64,000 nucleotides of DNA from Rhodosorus marinus (GCA_029953675.1 JAMWBK010000012.1:682001-746000), one strand, 5' to 3'; shown: positions 21,386 through 33,392, counted from the stretch's first letter. The notes: a model not told the origin generated them from the sequence alone. Numbers and translations: made by a program.

Positions 21386-23603
21386 GGACTCAGAAAACGC
21401 CTCACTTAACCTATGTATTATAGTGGAGTCTTCAGTTGTTTCATAATGTGCTCAAAGAGTGACTGGCAGCAAGCACGGGACATGAGGTCTGAAGACCCGA
21501 GCAGAAGGCGCGGCGGCTTGCTAGGGTACTACACCACTTTCCAGGTTTGTTCCGATGCCTGTTTAGGCAGAGCGGCAGGACTCGATTTAACCACAGCAGA
21601 TCACGCAGTTCGCTGCGACTTAGTTGAGGTTTCCGGTTGTACCAGACGTTGGGAAACACTAGAGCAGAACCATTATTAGGTAGCTATAAAGCATGCTTTT
21701 TCGTATCCGTGGGTGAGCAAACGATAGCGCACAAGTTGTTGTTCAAGACACATCAATCCCCACCTTGTTTCTGGTTTCCGGTCCAAAACTGTCCCGGTAA
21801 TCAAAGTCAGGTGGGCAATCCGCAGCGGGAGCAAGCTCTTTGGCACGTGCTCGTGAGGGAAGTTGCTCAATGACGAGCGTTTAAAGAACTCATCATTGAA
21901 CTCTTCACCTAGGCGCAAAACCATCGGGATGCTCGTCCAGAGAGAGAGAGAGAGAGAAGAGGGATGGAGCAGGAGATAACCAGATTGCCGAGACAACCAA
22001 AGTCGGGTTGGTATCCACCATGGGTAGGTCTTTTCTAGCTCTTGGATCTCTTTCCAAAGACACCAGAACTGAAGACTATGGTTGGCTGGACATAACCTTA
22101 ACATAATAAATATTAAGTTCACCCTTGTAATGGTTGAAACGTTATGAGCTGGGGCATGTATCCCTGACGCGCTCGAGTCTAGCACATTTTCAACCCGCCG
22201 CCGAGGAACTTGGCCTCTCTCAACCTTTGATGTCGGCTCGTCTTCAACCACATCGTCTTGGTCATCCTCTGTCGTCTTAGGATCTCTGAAAGCCCTTCCG
22301 ACTGAACTCTACCCTGATCCACGTCTTCTTCTTGCTGCGCACCTTGTTTAAAATCATTATCATTGCTACCGTACCATTCCGGTAGCTGGTCGGGGAGAGA
22401 GAGAGAGAGGGAGAGAGAACCCAAGGGCAGGAAACAGGAATCGAAAGAGAATGGAAAAGCAGACCACGTTTGCCTGCTCAAGAGAAGCCTGTACGGACTG
22501 AAGCAGGCATGGCGCGAGACGCGGACAACGGACCTAGAGAACGAAGGTTTCAGTGCACTACGTACGGAAAGCTGCGTATTCAGACAAGGCTACTGCCTGA
22601 TAGCAATCTACGTCGATGATATGCTAATGATCGGCAGCCAGGGGACCGTAGATGAGACAAAGACCGCGTTGTCCAGTCGCTACAAAAACAAGCCCCTCGG
22701 CACCGCAAAGCGACCACCTACGGGGTCAGAATCGCAAGAGTTAGGAAAAGGGTTGGATACTCTCGACGCAGGAGGGCTGCATTGAAAAGCTAGTCAAAAC
22801 TTACGGTTTGAGGGGATGCCATCCCCTATCCGCGCCCATCTCCATTGAATCATCTTCACCATTCCCAAAGTCACAACCAAAAAAGTCGTACCAACACTTT
22901 TCCCGCGAAAAAATGACAATCCAAAAAAGGAATTTTGACTGGATACAATCATTATATTTTCGTCCACGAAATATCGTTGGATGCACAATTGTTTCGTCTC
23001 AAAAATGTGGACGTCGTTAAGGAGAATTTCGTATCTGTAGACTTTAAAGAGGTTGGAGCTTGTGGATGGGATGGGGAGAATGGGCAGGGGTTCGGGAGGG
23101 GTTTGGGAGAGGTTTAACTGGTTGCGGAGGAGAAGGATATTAAATCAGAGAGCTGGTTAATTCTACACTGTTTTAAATTCTTTGAGGGTGAATTTGGAGA
23201 GACGTGCCGCGCTGGGTATCTGTTTTGTGCGGAGAGGTTGGTGGTTTGGGTTCAGGTTGGTTTAAGGTTTTGGGTTGGTTGTTTGAAGAGATAGTGATGG
23301 TGAAGAGGGATTGTTAAAGTGGACGCCTGGTAGTGCTGTAATGGTGAATTGGAGAGACGCTTTGGTTTGGGGGTTGGATATCTGTTTTTTTATAGGCTTG
23401 GGAACGTGGTGTTCGGTTTGGATTTCGTCGGCGTGGGGGGTGAAAAGTTGGCTTGGGGAGTGTGAGTGACGGTCTTGAGCTGATGGGAAGCGATTGGAGG
23501 TGAGCTATCTATCCGTTGGGAGGACGCGCATTTTTTGGAAGGGCTGTTTGTGTTAGGAAATTGGTGTTGTTTAGTGGAAGGGTCGGGTATTTTTTGAGGA
23601 ATC
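21386..23603. other. Intergenic with retroelement debris
   Basis: A Ty1/copia RT fragment lies at 22462-22700. Two GA-repeat tracts (21941-21957 and 22397-22419) flank it loosely. On the minus strand, 22180-22260 reads EDEPTSKVERGQVPRRR, which has the acidic/basic look of a copia linker, but this is weak. From about 23040 to 23600 the plus strand is G/T-rich, like the leaders of other genes here, and belongs to the RPAIN-like gene. Confidence 0.5.
22462..22700 (+). pseudogene. Ty1/copia-type reverse transcriptase fragment
   Basis: The plus-strand frame reads DHVCLLKRSLYGLKQAW, then, after a spacer, CLIAIYVDDMLMIGS. This is the signature pair of copia reverse transcriptase: the KSLYGLKQ block and the YVDD catalytic site. 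Only about 80 codons are left, and I see no integrase, RNase H or LTRs, so it is a fragment. Confidence 0.8.
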
Positions 23604-24406
23604 ATGATGTGCGAGATGAAGAGGGTTTTGAAGAGGTACGATTCGCCTGACAAGAGGTGGAAGGAGACCATGTTTGTGAACTGTATGCAGCGGTTGAAGG
23701 ACAGGAGGCGACATAGGTTTGATGCTCATCGCCGGGTAGACGAGACGGATGTAGCGGAGGTGATGATGGAGGAGGTCAAAGTTCTCGCTCGTGAGAGCGA
23801 GGAGTCTGGGACGTCGAACGTGATGGAGACGGTGGACATGGACGAACTGGAGTTTGAGATTCTAAACGCGATAGAAGCAGAGGAGTTCCAAGATTTAGAG
23901 CACATCGTTAATGAGGAAATCCAGGAGCTGGAAGTTGAGGCAGATCAGAGGGAGGAGATTGAGCTGGACTTGCAAGGCCTGGAGCTCTCCGAGCTCGAGC
24001 AAAAGCAGATTTTCGTGCTCTGTCCGGTTTGCTTGAAGGATAGCTTGCGGGAAACCGGTGGAGGTTTGATGTGTTCATGCGGGACACTCCTGGCACCGTC
24101 CAAAACCGACGGACCAAATATTTCAGCGGTAAGGGGAACTACCTCGCAGAGGCCAGAGTAAAGCTTTTCCTCCGATGGCGAGGCACTAACTCCGTTCGTT
24201 TACAGGCTAAATGGGAACTAGAACAGGTTTATGCTGAGCACGCGTCAAACCTGTGTGCGGGTAAAATGGTTTGCACCAGACTGGATGCCGAAGCAGGGGG
24301 TCATATGCTGCGCTTCACCTGCGAAGAGTGCCCGCTGAACGCGATCGTACCTGACTCAAAAGACCCAAACACGCGATCAAAATATCTCCTCACGGCAATT
24401 CGATGA
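23604..24406 (+). CDS. RPAIN: RPA-interacting protein homologue (RPAIN/RIP)
   Basis: Exons 23604-24128 and 24206-24406 give 241 residues. The family carries replication protein A into the nucleus through an N-terminal importin-binding segment and a C-terminal zinc finger. Here the N-terminus has WKETMFVNCMQRLKDRRRHR, matching the basic helix of the family. The middle is very acidic. The C-terminus has CPVCLKDSLRETGGGLMCSC before the intron and FTCEECPLNAIVPD after it, which together supply the split zinc-binding cysteines. The second exon is needed to complete the finger. The gene sits between sulfotransferase paralogues 1 and 2 without functional connection. Two adjacent ATGs open the frame after a long G/T-rich leader. 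Confidence 0.75.
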
Positions 24407-25170
24407 CCAAAGGCGACGGCGAACTGGATCGCAGCATTGAAACCAGGAGTGCAAGACTCAGGTCAACGGAAGGTTCCAGTGCGATTTCGCAGCCCCCGCT
24501 CCCTCCATCACACCTCCATCGCCTCCCTTTTTTTAGCCCCTTTGTTTTTCTAATCTACAGCAACTTTCGACGAGAACTAACTAAATATCCTAAAAAACCT
24601 CAATACAAAACCGAAAAAACCTCAAAATGCTAATCCATAATCTAAAACCAACCACCGACTATCCTTAATAAACTCTATGGCGAACAATAAATATACACCA
24701 CACCCTCCTCAATATTTCTCAAAACATAAAATACTTTCTTAATCTAGAAACTACTACCTAGTACTGATCCATAATATTGCAACCGGGTGACGCGGGTTGG
24801 TCCTTTCAGCCCTTTGCTGACAGGAAACTCCCTCCTCACATAAAACGAACAAAGGATGATTTAATGAAATATATATATTTTCAAGAGGAATTGGGTCAAA
24901 GGTTGAGATTTTCTTGGGAAAAAAAACGAAAACAGATCTTAAAAGGAAGTTCGGGCTGGTGGATTTGAGTTGGTAGGGAGACGGAGAGAGAGAGGGAGGG
25001 AGAGAGTGGGGGATGGAGAGGGAGAAGGGAGAGAGGGCTTGTAGGATTCTATTTAGAGGAGGATGTTTTTAAGGGGAGTGATGTGTTTTTATTGTTTTTT
25101 GAGCGGGTGATATTTTTGTTTGGAATTTTGGTTCTGTGCTTTTTGTCGTTGTTTTTTGGGTTTGAGAACG
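24407..25170. other. Intergenic; G-rich leader of the next gene
   Basis: 24410-24960 has no supported gene. A 63-codon open stretch at 24777-24968 has no start context or motif. 24980-25170 is a GA/GT-rich tract on the plus strand that I take as the core promoter or leader of the second sulfotransferase. Confidence 0.5.
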
Positions 25171-27460
25171 ATGGGAGAGGGTTTGGGTGAGATGAGGGTG
25201 AGGGGTGGCGGGGGTGAGAAGAGTACGGATGTGCGTGTGGAGGAGGGTGGGAGAGGGGGGAGTCGGGGTGTGAAGATGAGTATTGTGAAACCGCGGCAGA
25301 GGGTGAACAAGAGCGTGATGCTGATCGTGATTTTTCTGATGGTCACGGCTATTGGGATCTATGTGAGTTCGTCTGAGCCGATTTTTGGTGTGCCTGTGGG
25401 TCCTGTGGATAGAGCCCAGGGCGGGCAGAAGCCGTCTTCGGGAACACCAGGAACTCCAGGAACTCCAGGAACTTCTGGAACCTCTGGAAACCCTGAAACA
25501 CCTGGAACGCCAGGAACGCCAGGAACGCCAGGAACGCCAGGAACGCCAGGAACGCCAGGAACGCCAGGAACGCCAGGAACGCCAGGAACGCCAGGAACGC
25601 CAGGAACGCCAGGAACGCCAGGAACGCCAGGAACGCCTGGAACGCCTGGATCCCCTGGATCCCCTGGAACGCATGGATCCCCTGGAACGCATGGAACGCC
25701 CGGAGCACCCGGTACGCCTGGAACGCCTGGAAAACCTGAAACACCGGGAACGCCTGGAAAACCTGAAACACCGGGAACGCCTGGAAAACCTGAAACACCG
25801 GGAACGCCTGGAAAACCTGAAACACCGGGAACGCCTGGAACGCCTGGAACGCCTGGAACGCCTGGAACGCCTGGAACGCCTGGAACCCCCGGTACACCTG
25901 CAACGCCCGGTACACCTGCAACGCCTGGAACCCCCGGTACACCTGCAACGCCCGGTACACCTGCAACGCCTGGAACGCCTGGAACGCCCGGAACGCCTGG
26001 AACGCCTGGAATGCCTGGAACGACTGGAACGCCTGGAACGCCTGGAACGCCTGGAACCCCCGGTACACCTGCAACGCCCGGTACACCTGCAACGCCTGGA
26101 ACCCCCGGTACACCTGCAACGCCCGGTACACCTGCAACGCCTGGAACGCCTGGAACGCCCGGAACGCCTGGAACGCCTGGAATGCCTGGAACGACTGGAA
26201 TGCCTGGAACGCCTGGAATGCCTGGAACGCCTGGAATGCCCGGTACGCCTGGAACGCCTGGAACACCAGGAACACCTGCAACACCAGGAACACCTGCAAC
26301 ACCAGGAACACCTGCAACACCAGGAACACCTGCAACACCAGGAACACCTGCAACAGGCGGGCCTCCCGCAAGAGAAGACAAGTTCGTCAAGGCGACCAAC
26401 ACTGTCCCTGGATTTGATCCCACGACCATCCAGGACTTTTCGATGCTCAACAACCAGATTCCCTCGTGCTCGAAAGCTCGCAAGCCGAAGACATTCCTCA
26501 TGGTCATGTCCTCCCACACAGGAAGTAAGAACTGCTCCGTCCCTATTCATGGCATATCGCGCCTGCAGGGAGACCCGTTACAAGCTCTCATTCATACCAA
26601 CTGCTGTCTGCTTCTCTCTTTTTGAATTAGGTACCGCGCTCATGTCTATCCTAAAGCAGCATCCTGGAACAAGCATCGATGATCTACGAATTTTGGAACC
26701 GCTCAACACGAAGGAACGTACAGAGAACATTACAGCGGCAGTGGAATGGACGCGAGAGTACTTCCGCAAGGCTAGGGATGAAGGACGCTTTGTTGGTTTC
26801 AAGCTTAGCGGATTCCCGGTGATGCGGGCTAAGGAGGAATTTGCTCAGATTGTGGAGGAGTTTGAAACTGCAGTGATTTGGAACTTCCGCCTCGACTTTT
26901 TCAAGAGGTCTGTTGGCCGCTACCCGTTTCAGTGGCTTGGAGATGATACTGCCGTTTCCGGGATATCGAAGAAGGAGCTGGAGGAGCGGTGCAACATGGG
27001 GGTAGGGTGTAATTTCGAGGTTGACAATGTCGAGGATTTGCACTGTCAAATGACGAGGTCGTGGCGAGTTCACTGGGGAATGGAAGAGACTGTGGACTTT
27101 TTGACTGCTCGCTCGGTATTTGGGAAGTCTTGTGCGCTACATGTGGACTATCACGATTTCTTGAAGCATCCTGATCACGTGTCAATGCAGATGCAGGACT
27201 TTCTGGGTCTCCCTAGAAAGGGTATCGAGGCGACCCGGGTGAAGGCAACATCGGATAATATGTGCGAGGTCGTCAGTAACTATGCCGACTTGTGTGCTGC
27301 GTTTGGCGAATGCTCGGAATGGAAGGACATGTTGAACGACGAAGAAAACGGCTGTTCGTGCGATAACTATCAGTTCGAGTCCCTCGGAGGAGACGGAAAA
27401 AATAAGCTTTGCTCAAAGGATGCGGATCCGAGGGGACGTCGTTGGTGCGGAACTTGGTAA
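25171..27460 (+). CDS. Golgi-type membrane sulfotransferase, paralogue 2, with collagen-like stem
   Basis: Exons 25171-26524 and 26631-27460 give 727 residues. The start could also be 25195 or 25276; the last would give a cytosolic tail like that of paralogue 1. One membrane segment ([18 protein letters not shown]) is followed by about 300 residues of Gly-X-Pro triplets, mostly GTP with ATP, KPE, SPG and MPG variants, forming a long extracytoplasmic stalk. The catalytic domain begins near [20 protein letters not shown]. The PAPS loop SSHTGSTALM is again split by the intron after [23 protein letters not shown] is the 3'-phosphate helix, and the cysteine-rich end is [15 protein letters not shown]. 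Regular glycine at every third position with proline at Y would suit a collagen triple helix or a heavily glycosylated rod; neither is shown. Confidence 0.82.
25441..26355 (+). repeat. Nine-base tandem repeat coding Gly-Thr-Pro, with higher-order units
   Basis: About 100 copies of a 9-base unit, GGAACGCCA or GGAACGCCT, with variants. Higher-order structure is visible: a 36-base block with GGAAAACCTGAAACACC occurs four times near 25730-25840, a block of about 150 bases near 25865-26017 is repeated near 26040-26190, and an 18-base unit runs at 26260-26350. This is the pattern left by repeated slippage and unequal exchange. The reverse strand is also open through the array; that is a by-product. 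Confidence 0.92.
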
Positions 27461-30263
27461 GATCACCCTCGAATCGATCATCAGCCTGGCGACTTGCGCT
27501 TACTAACCATGCTCCGATTTTCACCAACTGTTCGTACGCAGGGAGAGCGGAACGTAAATTCCGGAGAACTGATTGAAGCTAGTGCGTACTGAAGTGCTCA
27601 GTATGCTGCCTTTTGCTAGCTTACGGAGCTGATACCCGAGCGTAGTGACCAAGCGTGTGGCTTATATTCGATTTGGTGACTCCAGCAATTATTTCGTTTT
27701 TTTTGATTGGCGTATTCATCGTCGTATTGGGTGGCCACATCGCCGATGAGGCTGCAGCAGGCACATTGGGAAGAGTTTGGCCTCAACACGGACATTGGCC
27801 GCTCGTAGCACATCTGAAGATGTTGAATAGGCATTGCTTAACTTGCAGGCTTCCGATTCAAGGAGGCCGTGCGGTTCGGGTTGGGGGAGCTAGATCCTCA
27901 CTTCTAGTCAATCTCCTGACTGACACACTTGGATTTGATAACTCACGTTGGACGCTGATCATGCGACTGCCGATGAGTCTTGCACGGCGATTGTAACTAG
28001 TAGCTTCGAGAATGCTCCCTGTCGCTGGTTTTCTTGATGGTGGCTATCAGAACATGCACTTATCTACGTGTGGAAGCGCCTCGAGGTCATTGTCGTCAAT
28101 CAGCGTGGGCTTCGCTTTGGTTCCTTGTTGTTTTTGTTGTTGTTGTTATTGTTGTAGACCGGTTGATACAGGCCTGTGCTCCCAAAGGACACTGATTGGG
28201 GACAGCCAATGTAAAGATAAGCTCATATTTTCAATCGAACCGAGTCCCGGCAAGAGGTCCACCGCCCGTGGCCATCTCGCCGCTATAACAGAAGAGAAAA
28301 AAAAAAAGAACACCCCCGAACAACAGGCAGAGATGAGGCAAAAATTATCCGCATAGAAATAACGTCTACTTCAACGAGAAAACCAGCTCAAGGACTAAAA
28401 AGCTCCTACTACCCTTAGCCCCGCTTCCTCACCCCAGCTGTCCCCAAAAAAACCAAGTGGACAGCGGGACAAGGTATCTCGAAGAAATGATTGAACTTCT
28501 ATCAATATATAACCGTTGGAAATCCTTGACATAAATATAAAACTAAACGTGTCCAATTCTGAGCCTCTTTTTTTTCAGCATCGGATAGGCTCTAAAGTTT
28601 TTAATTTTTTCAATACAAATCACGTCATGACGACCATTTTTTGCTGCCTAATATTTCCAAAATAATTTGCCAATATTATTGAATACGAAATAAAAATAAG
28701 TTGCAATGGATATTGCTGTCCGCAGGGACCTTAAAATTGGGAGGAATACGTCTTGTCCCAGGCCAAAAAACAGTGATTTTACTTATTTTGGGCATTGTTC
28801 CTACGGGGTTTGTTTCCACTCATCATCGAGGGCCTTGGTTGATTTGATAGGGTTAGGTTCTCGTTGGCTTTTGGGCGCTCTTTCGGAACAGGCTAGGGCG
28901 TCTTGATAGCCTCCTCACGGAGCTGTTCTTGCTTGACTTGCTCTGGGTCTGGCCCTCCAACGCTTGCTTTATTATCAATGAGTTGGTACGAGAGCGCGTC
29001 AGCAGCGTTTTTTTTCTCTCTTCTCCAGGTAGTTTAGGCTCTGAATAAACGGGATGACGATGATGACAATTCCCTATTCCCAAAACGAAAGATTTGGCCA
29101 AAACGGGAGTTTCTGTAGTTCTGGTCGTCCATGAGCGTAGATTAGATGTCTTCTCCTTGCCCAAAAAAGTAACCTGAAAACCTCTTTTTTCGTCCAAAAC
29201 ACCCATTTTAGGGTGAAAACCTTCCCCTTCTCGCTATCCTCCGTAGATAAAAATTATTTTCTGGTAAGTTTTCTGCAGTCCCCTGACTTTAGGTTTTACT
29301 CACCCCCCAAAAAACATAAAACCTGTTCTTTTTATAGGACCCTGCAGACCCTGACAAACCCCCCCCCCCCTCCCCAAAACCATCCACCAAAACCTTCCAA
29401 ATCCGCAAAAGTTTGTTGTCAATCGAAGAAAAAGCAAAAGGATCGATCCTGAGAACAGACTATACCCCATTTTCGACGTAACTTTTATTTAATATTCAAT
29501 TATCTCGTGACCACAATTCTTATGTACAAGATAAGGGGGGTAAAAACACACCTCATATTTTCAAAAAGAGCAAACAATATTACTAAAAGATAATATAAAT
29601 ATACTTTACTACAGGGGACTGAAAATATGTTTATTAATTTTATGTTTTTTTGTAATTATTAATTAGATGTCATCGACACCGTAGGAAAATAAGTTTCCTT
29701 TTTTTTATTATTAATAATGAAAAGTGGGGGGGGTCAAAAAAAGAGGTGTCATCCGTCATGGATGGATGTGGGGTTCGTGACTTGTAATGGCAAAACTTTT
29801 TGGAGAGGAATTTGGGAGAGCGATTTGAGATGATTTGATGTGGTGGCTTTTTCCTTTTGACTATTGTTTGCCCAAGTTTCAGTGGGGACTTTGGGGAGGG
29901 AGGTTGGTAAGAGGAAGGGAACAGAGGGGGAGAGACAGAGAGAGAGAGAGAGAGAGTTGGTTTAGGAGTTTAGCCTTAGCTACAGGTTTAGGCTTTTGGG
30001 GGGGATGTTGGGGAGAGGGTTTGCTTCCGGCGTGTTTTTTTTTTTGGTTTTGGGGGGTTGGAGCATGAGGGCGTGGGAGCGTTCTGGTGTGTATGGAATT
30101 GCTTTTTGACCGGGGGCCTCGGGGGGGGGGGGGTTGGTTTTCGTGAATAGCTGGTTTGGGCCTCCGGAATAGGCCCGTTGTTGTTCAGCTGAGAGTTTTG
30201 GATGCGCTGAGAAGCCGTTGGGAAGATTTTGTCTTTTGCTTTATTTTGGATAAGTTTTGACAG
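27461..30263. other. Intergenic; LINE relic and a possible minus-strand exon
   Basis: 27461-28840: no supported gene. A minus-strand open stretch from 29206 to about 28970 (MGVLDEKRGFQVTFLGKEK) has a C/A-rich upstream side at 29220-29450, which would suit a minus-strand gene, but I find no partner exon. 29460-29750 is AT-rich. 29760-30263 is G-rich on the plus strand with a GA tract at 29936-29956 and is taken as the leader of the third sulfotransferase. Confidence 0.5.
28845..28965 (+). pseudogene. Degenerate LINE tail
   Basis: The plus-strand translation GLGSRWLLGALSEQARAS resembles the conserved tail DSVGSRWLRELFRERPD of the element at 270-4184. The following bases match those at 13846-13867 closely. 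It stops in frame soon after and is too short to place more precisely. Confidence 0.5.
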
Positions 30264-32687
30264 ATGAAGTCCGCGGGTGGTCGGAGGGGGAAGTTGTTTG
30301 GTGGAAAGGGTACCACCGGTCGAACTGGATTTGAGCGAGGGGCGGGTCCAGAGGGGAGAAGATGGAGCAAGCTGTTAAGGTATATGGCGTTCCCGGTCTT
30401 TATGGCGGTTATTTTCCTCGGGATGCTTGCGAATACCGGGGATATGGGGAGTGGCAGCTCTTTCCGCATTGAGCAACTGACCCCGGGGGGTGAAGAAGAA
30501 GGACAAGCGGGACAACCGGTGGGTATTCCACCTGCGGCAGTTCAACCACCGACAACAGAACAACCACCCTCGCGTCAGCCGGGAACGGTACAACCACCTG
30601 TAGGAGCACCACCTGTAGGAGCACCACCGGCGGGAGCACCACCGGCGGGAGCACCACCTGTAGGGGCACCACCTGCGGGAGCACCACCTGTAGTAGCACC
30701 ACCCGTAGTAGCACCGCCTCCGGGAGCACCGCCTCCGGGAGCACCGCCTCCGGGAGCACCGCCTCCGGGAGCACCGCCTCCGGGAGCACCGCCTCCGGGA
30801 GCACCGCCTCCGGGAGCACCGCCTCCGGGAGCACCGCCTCCGGGAGCACCGCCTCCGGGAGCACCGCCTCCGGGAGCACCGCCTCCGGGAGCACCGCCTC
30901 CGGGAGCACCGCCTCCGGGAGCACCGCCTCCGGGAGCACCGCCTCCGGGAGCACCGCCTCCGGGAGCACCGCCTCCGGGAGCACCGCCTCCGGGAGCACC
31001 GCCTCCGGGAGCACCGCCTCCGGGAGCACCGCCTCCGGGAGCACCGCCTCCGGGAGCACCGCCTCCGGGAGCACCGCCTCCGGGAGCACCGCCTCCGGGA
31101 GCACCGCCTCCGGGAGCACCGCCTCCGGGAGCACCACCTCCGGGAGCACCACCTCCGGGAGCACCGCCTCCGGGAGCACCGCCTCCGGGAGCACCGCCTC
31201 CGGGAGCACCACCTCCGGGAGCACCACCCTTAGGAGCACCACCCTTAGGAGCACCACCTGTAGGGTCACCACCTGCGGGGGCACCACCCGTAGTAGCACC
31301 GCCTGCGGGGGCACCACCTGCGGGAGCACCACCTGTGAGTCAGGCGCAGGTGCCTCCACCAGCCGCGGTTGGAGGAGTTTTACCCGGACAATCTCCCGAG
31401 AATCCTTCAGGTACCTACCAGCGAAAACGGTGGGCACCCGTTTTCCTTGCGCTGACCTCCGTTCGATTCCACGAACCCGATTAGGTGATGATGTTCTCAG
31501 AAAGGTTGTGCCGCAATGCACAAAAGATCTGGATCCGCCCAAGGGCTATATCATGGTCATGTCCGCCCATACCGGAAGTACGTATTAGAAACAGGCGATT
31601 GCGCCATGCAAGGACTGCGATAACCTAGTTTCTCGTACAAGCCCTCGACTTCTCGCTCTAACAACCTTTTGGTATTCTTCTGTTAGGCACGGCGATGATG
31701 TCCCAGCTTACTCAGCACCCGGGTGTAGTGTGGGACATGAACAACTACGAGCCATTGAACCAGTTCGACTATGAGGAGCTGAATCCCTGGGGAGCAGCGG
31801 AGTGGGCCCGTGAGTACTTTGAACACTGGAACAATCCTGTGAATAACCCGGAAGGGAAGCTGCCCGGCTTCAAGATGAGCGCGGTGACGATCGTCAAGGC
31901 GCCGGAGGTGTTCAGACAGCTTGCGCGAGATTTCAAGCTGCGTATACTTTGGAACTTTCGCGAAGACGCTTTGAAGAGGGCGGCTGGTCGGTATCCGTAC
32001 TACTACCTAAAAGACGACACTTCCATTGGTGGACTCAACCTAGGAGAAGACGCGTCCTCACGTTGTGATATGGGTGTGGGCTGCTCTTTCAAGATCGACC
32101 GGATGGGACACCTACACTGCGTCATGATCAGAAATGCAAAGGTCGATGAGTACATGAAGAAGGCGGTGGACATCCTATCCACGGACCACGGGTGCTATCT
32201 GGAGCTGCTCTATGAGGATTACCTGCAGTATCCTGATGAGCAGATGGAAGAGATTTACAAATTTTTGGGACTTGAGAATTTAGAAGTCGAGTCCAAGAGG
32301 GGAAAGGCGACGTCGGACAACATGTGCAAAGTCATTGAAAACTATGACGAGGTCTGCGCAGCCTTCAACGAGTGCTCAGCATGGAAACAGTGGCTGAATG
32401 ACCCGAAGAACGGCTGCTCCTGTGAAAACTACACTTTTACAAGTTTGGGAGGAGACGGTGTGAACGAACTTTGTTCGACCCAGAAACCTCCAGACTATGC
32501 CCGTTGGTGCGGCGGGTTCAACTACGAGGAGGACGTGAAGCGAATCTTGAGGCTTCGCGAGGAAGGCCCGCAGGCAATGAAAGATTTCAAAGAAGCCAAG
32601 CTCGGATCTTCCAGCGAAGAACACAGGGAACCGACAGTCATTCATCTAAACAAGGGAGAAGTGACGAACTGGGGAAACCCAGAATAG
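30264..32687 (+). CDS. Golgi-type membrane sulfotransferase, paralogue 3, with pentapeptide stem
   Basis: Exons 30264-31410, 31485-31577 and 31687-32687 give 746 residues. A basic N-terminus, a membrane segment (YMAFPVFMAVIFLGMLA) and a stem of about 34 near-identical APPPG pentapeptides lead to the catalytic domain. The short middle exon (DDVLRKVVPQCTKDLDPPKG) is needed to reach the PAPS loop, MVMSAHTGSTAMMSQL. This loop is split by the second intron at the same codon and phase as in the two paralogues; Ser414 is assembled at the junction. LRILWNFREDALKRAAGRYP is the 3'-phosphate helix. The C-terminus runs past the common CSCENYTFTSLGGDG end by about 80 residues, with a charged helix. Without splicing, the first exon would end at 31484. 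Confidence 0.82.
30602..31340 (+). repeat. Fifteen-base tandem repeat coding Pro-Pro-Pro-Gly-Ala
   Basis: The core at about 30716-31226 has some 34 copies of GCCTCCGGGAGCACC that are almost identical, with only G/A changes at third positions near the end. The flanks (30602-30715 and 31227-31340) hold diverged copies. Such homogeneity points to very recent expansion or ongoing exchange, and the copy number in an assembly may be unreliable. Confidence 0.95.
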
Positions 32688-33392
32688 GCCACCAGATTCG
32701 CGGTTTTAATCCGTCACCCTCTCGTCACCACGCTGGGTCTGCTGCTTCGATCAGCAATCTTTGTACAGCCTTCAATATGCTAATTCCTTATGATTGTAAT
32801 CTAGAAATGGAAAGACCATCCAATAACAACAATCTTTCAAAATTCCAAAATGTTTTTTCTTTAAGCCTTCACGTCTTGACACCAAAGCCTGTCGGATCGC
32901 GCTGTTCACAAGTTGCCGTCCTGCTTACGTCTCCACCGAGCAGGATCCGGAGTCGCCGTCCACCCAGCTGCAGCGAGTGCTTCCGAAAAAGTCACCTGTC
33001 CGAAGCAAGAATCCGAGAAAACTCAAACTGTGATCACACGCTATCGCTCCCGAAGTCAGCGCATAACACAATCACACCCGCGGGCTGGATGAAAACAGTC
33101 ACGATGCTCTGAAAGCACAGGGTCGCCTGTACCACAGGAAGGATTGTGGACACCTGCTGCGGGTGGGCCTTGGGGAGGGGGGAGGTCGTTCGGATTGATC
33201 ACTGCTTCTCGAGTCTCGGCTGCTGAGAGAAAAACTCTGCAGTTACTCAAACCCTGCAATGCGAGTTGCAGGTATCTCCTTTCTCACACCCTCAAAGCTG
33301 CAGCTGTTTGCTGAGGGACGCTGGTAATTGGGGCGGGTTCGGTATGTTCAGTGGTGCCGCATTGTGGTGTATTTCGGATTTCGTGGTAGGCT
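32688..33392. other. Intergenic between convergent genes
   Basis: This lies between the 3' ends of the third sulfotransferase (plus) and the MFS-like gene (minus). An open stretch at 32471-33112 is an overlap frame of the sulfotransferase. I see no gene and no clear terminator; a second half of the MFS-like protein was looked for here and not found. Confidence 0.5.

Noticed and set aside
25069-26550. Long minus-strand open frames of 340 to 493 codons, rich in Arg-Ser and Val-Pro-Gly
   Set aside because: They run through the 9-base repeat of sulfotransferase 2, which has no stop in any frame. They have no start context, no domain and end with the repeat.
30409-31542. Minus-strand open frame of 377 codons over the 15-base repeat
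   Set aside because: A by-product of a stop-free repeat unit. The plus frame has the membrane segment, splice sites and catalytic domain.
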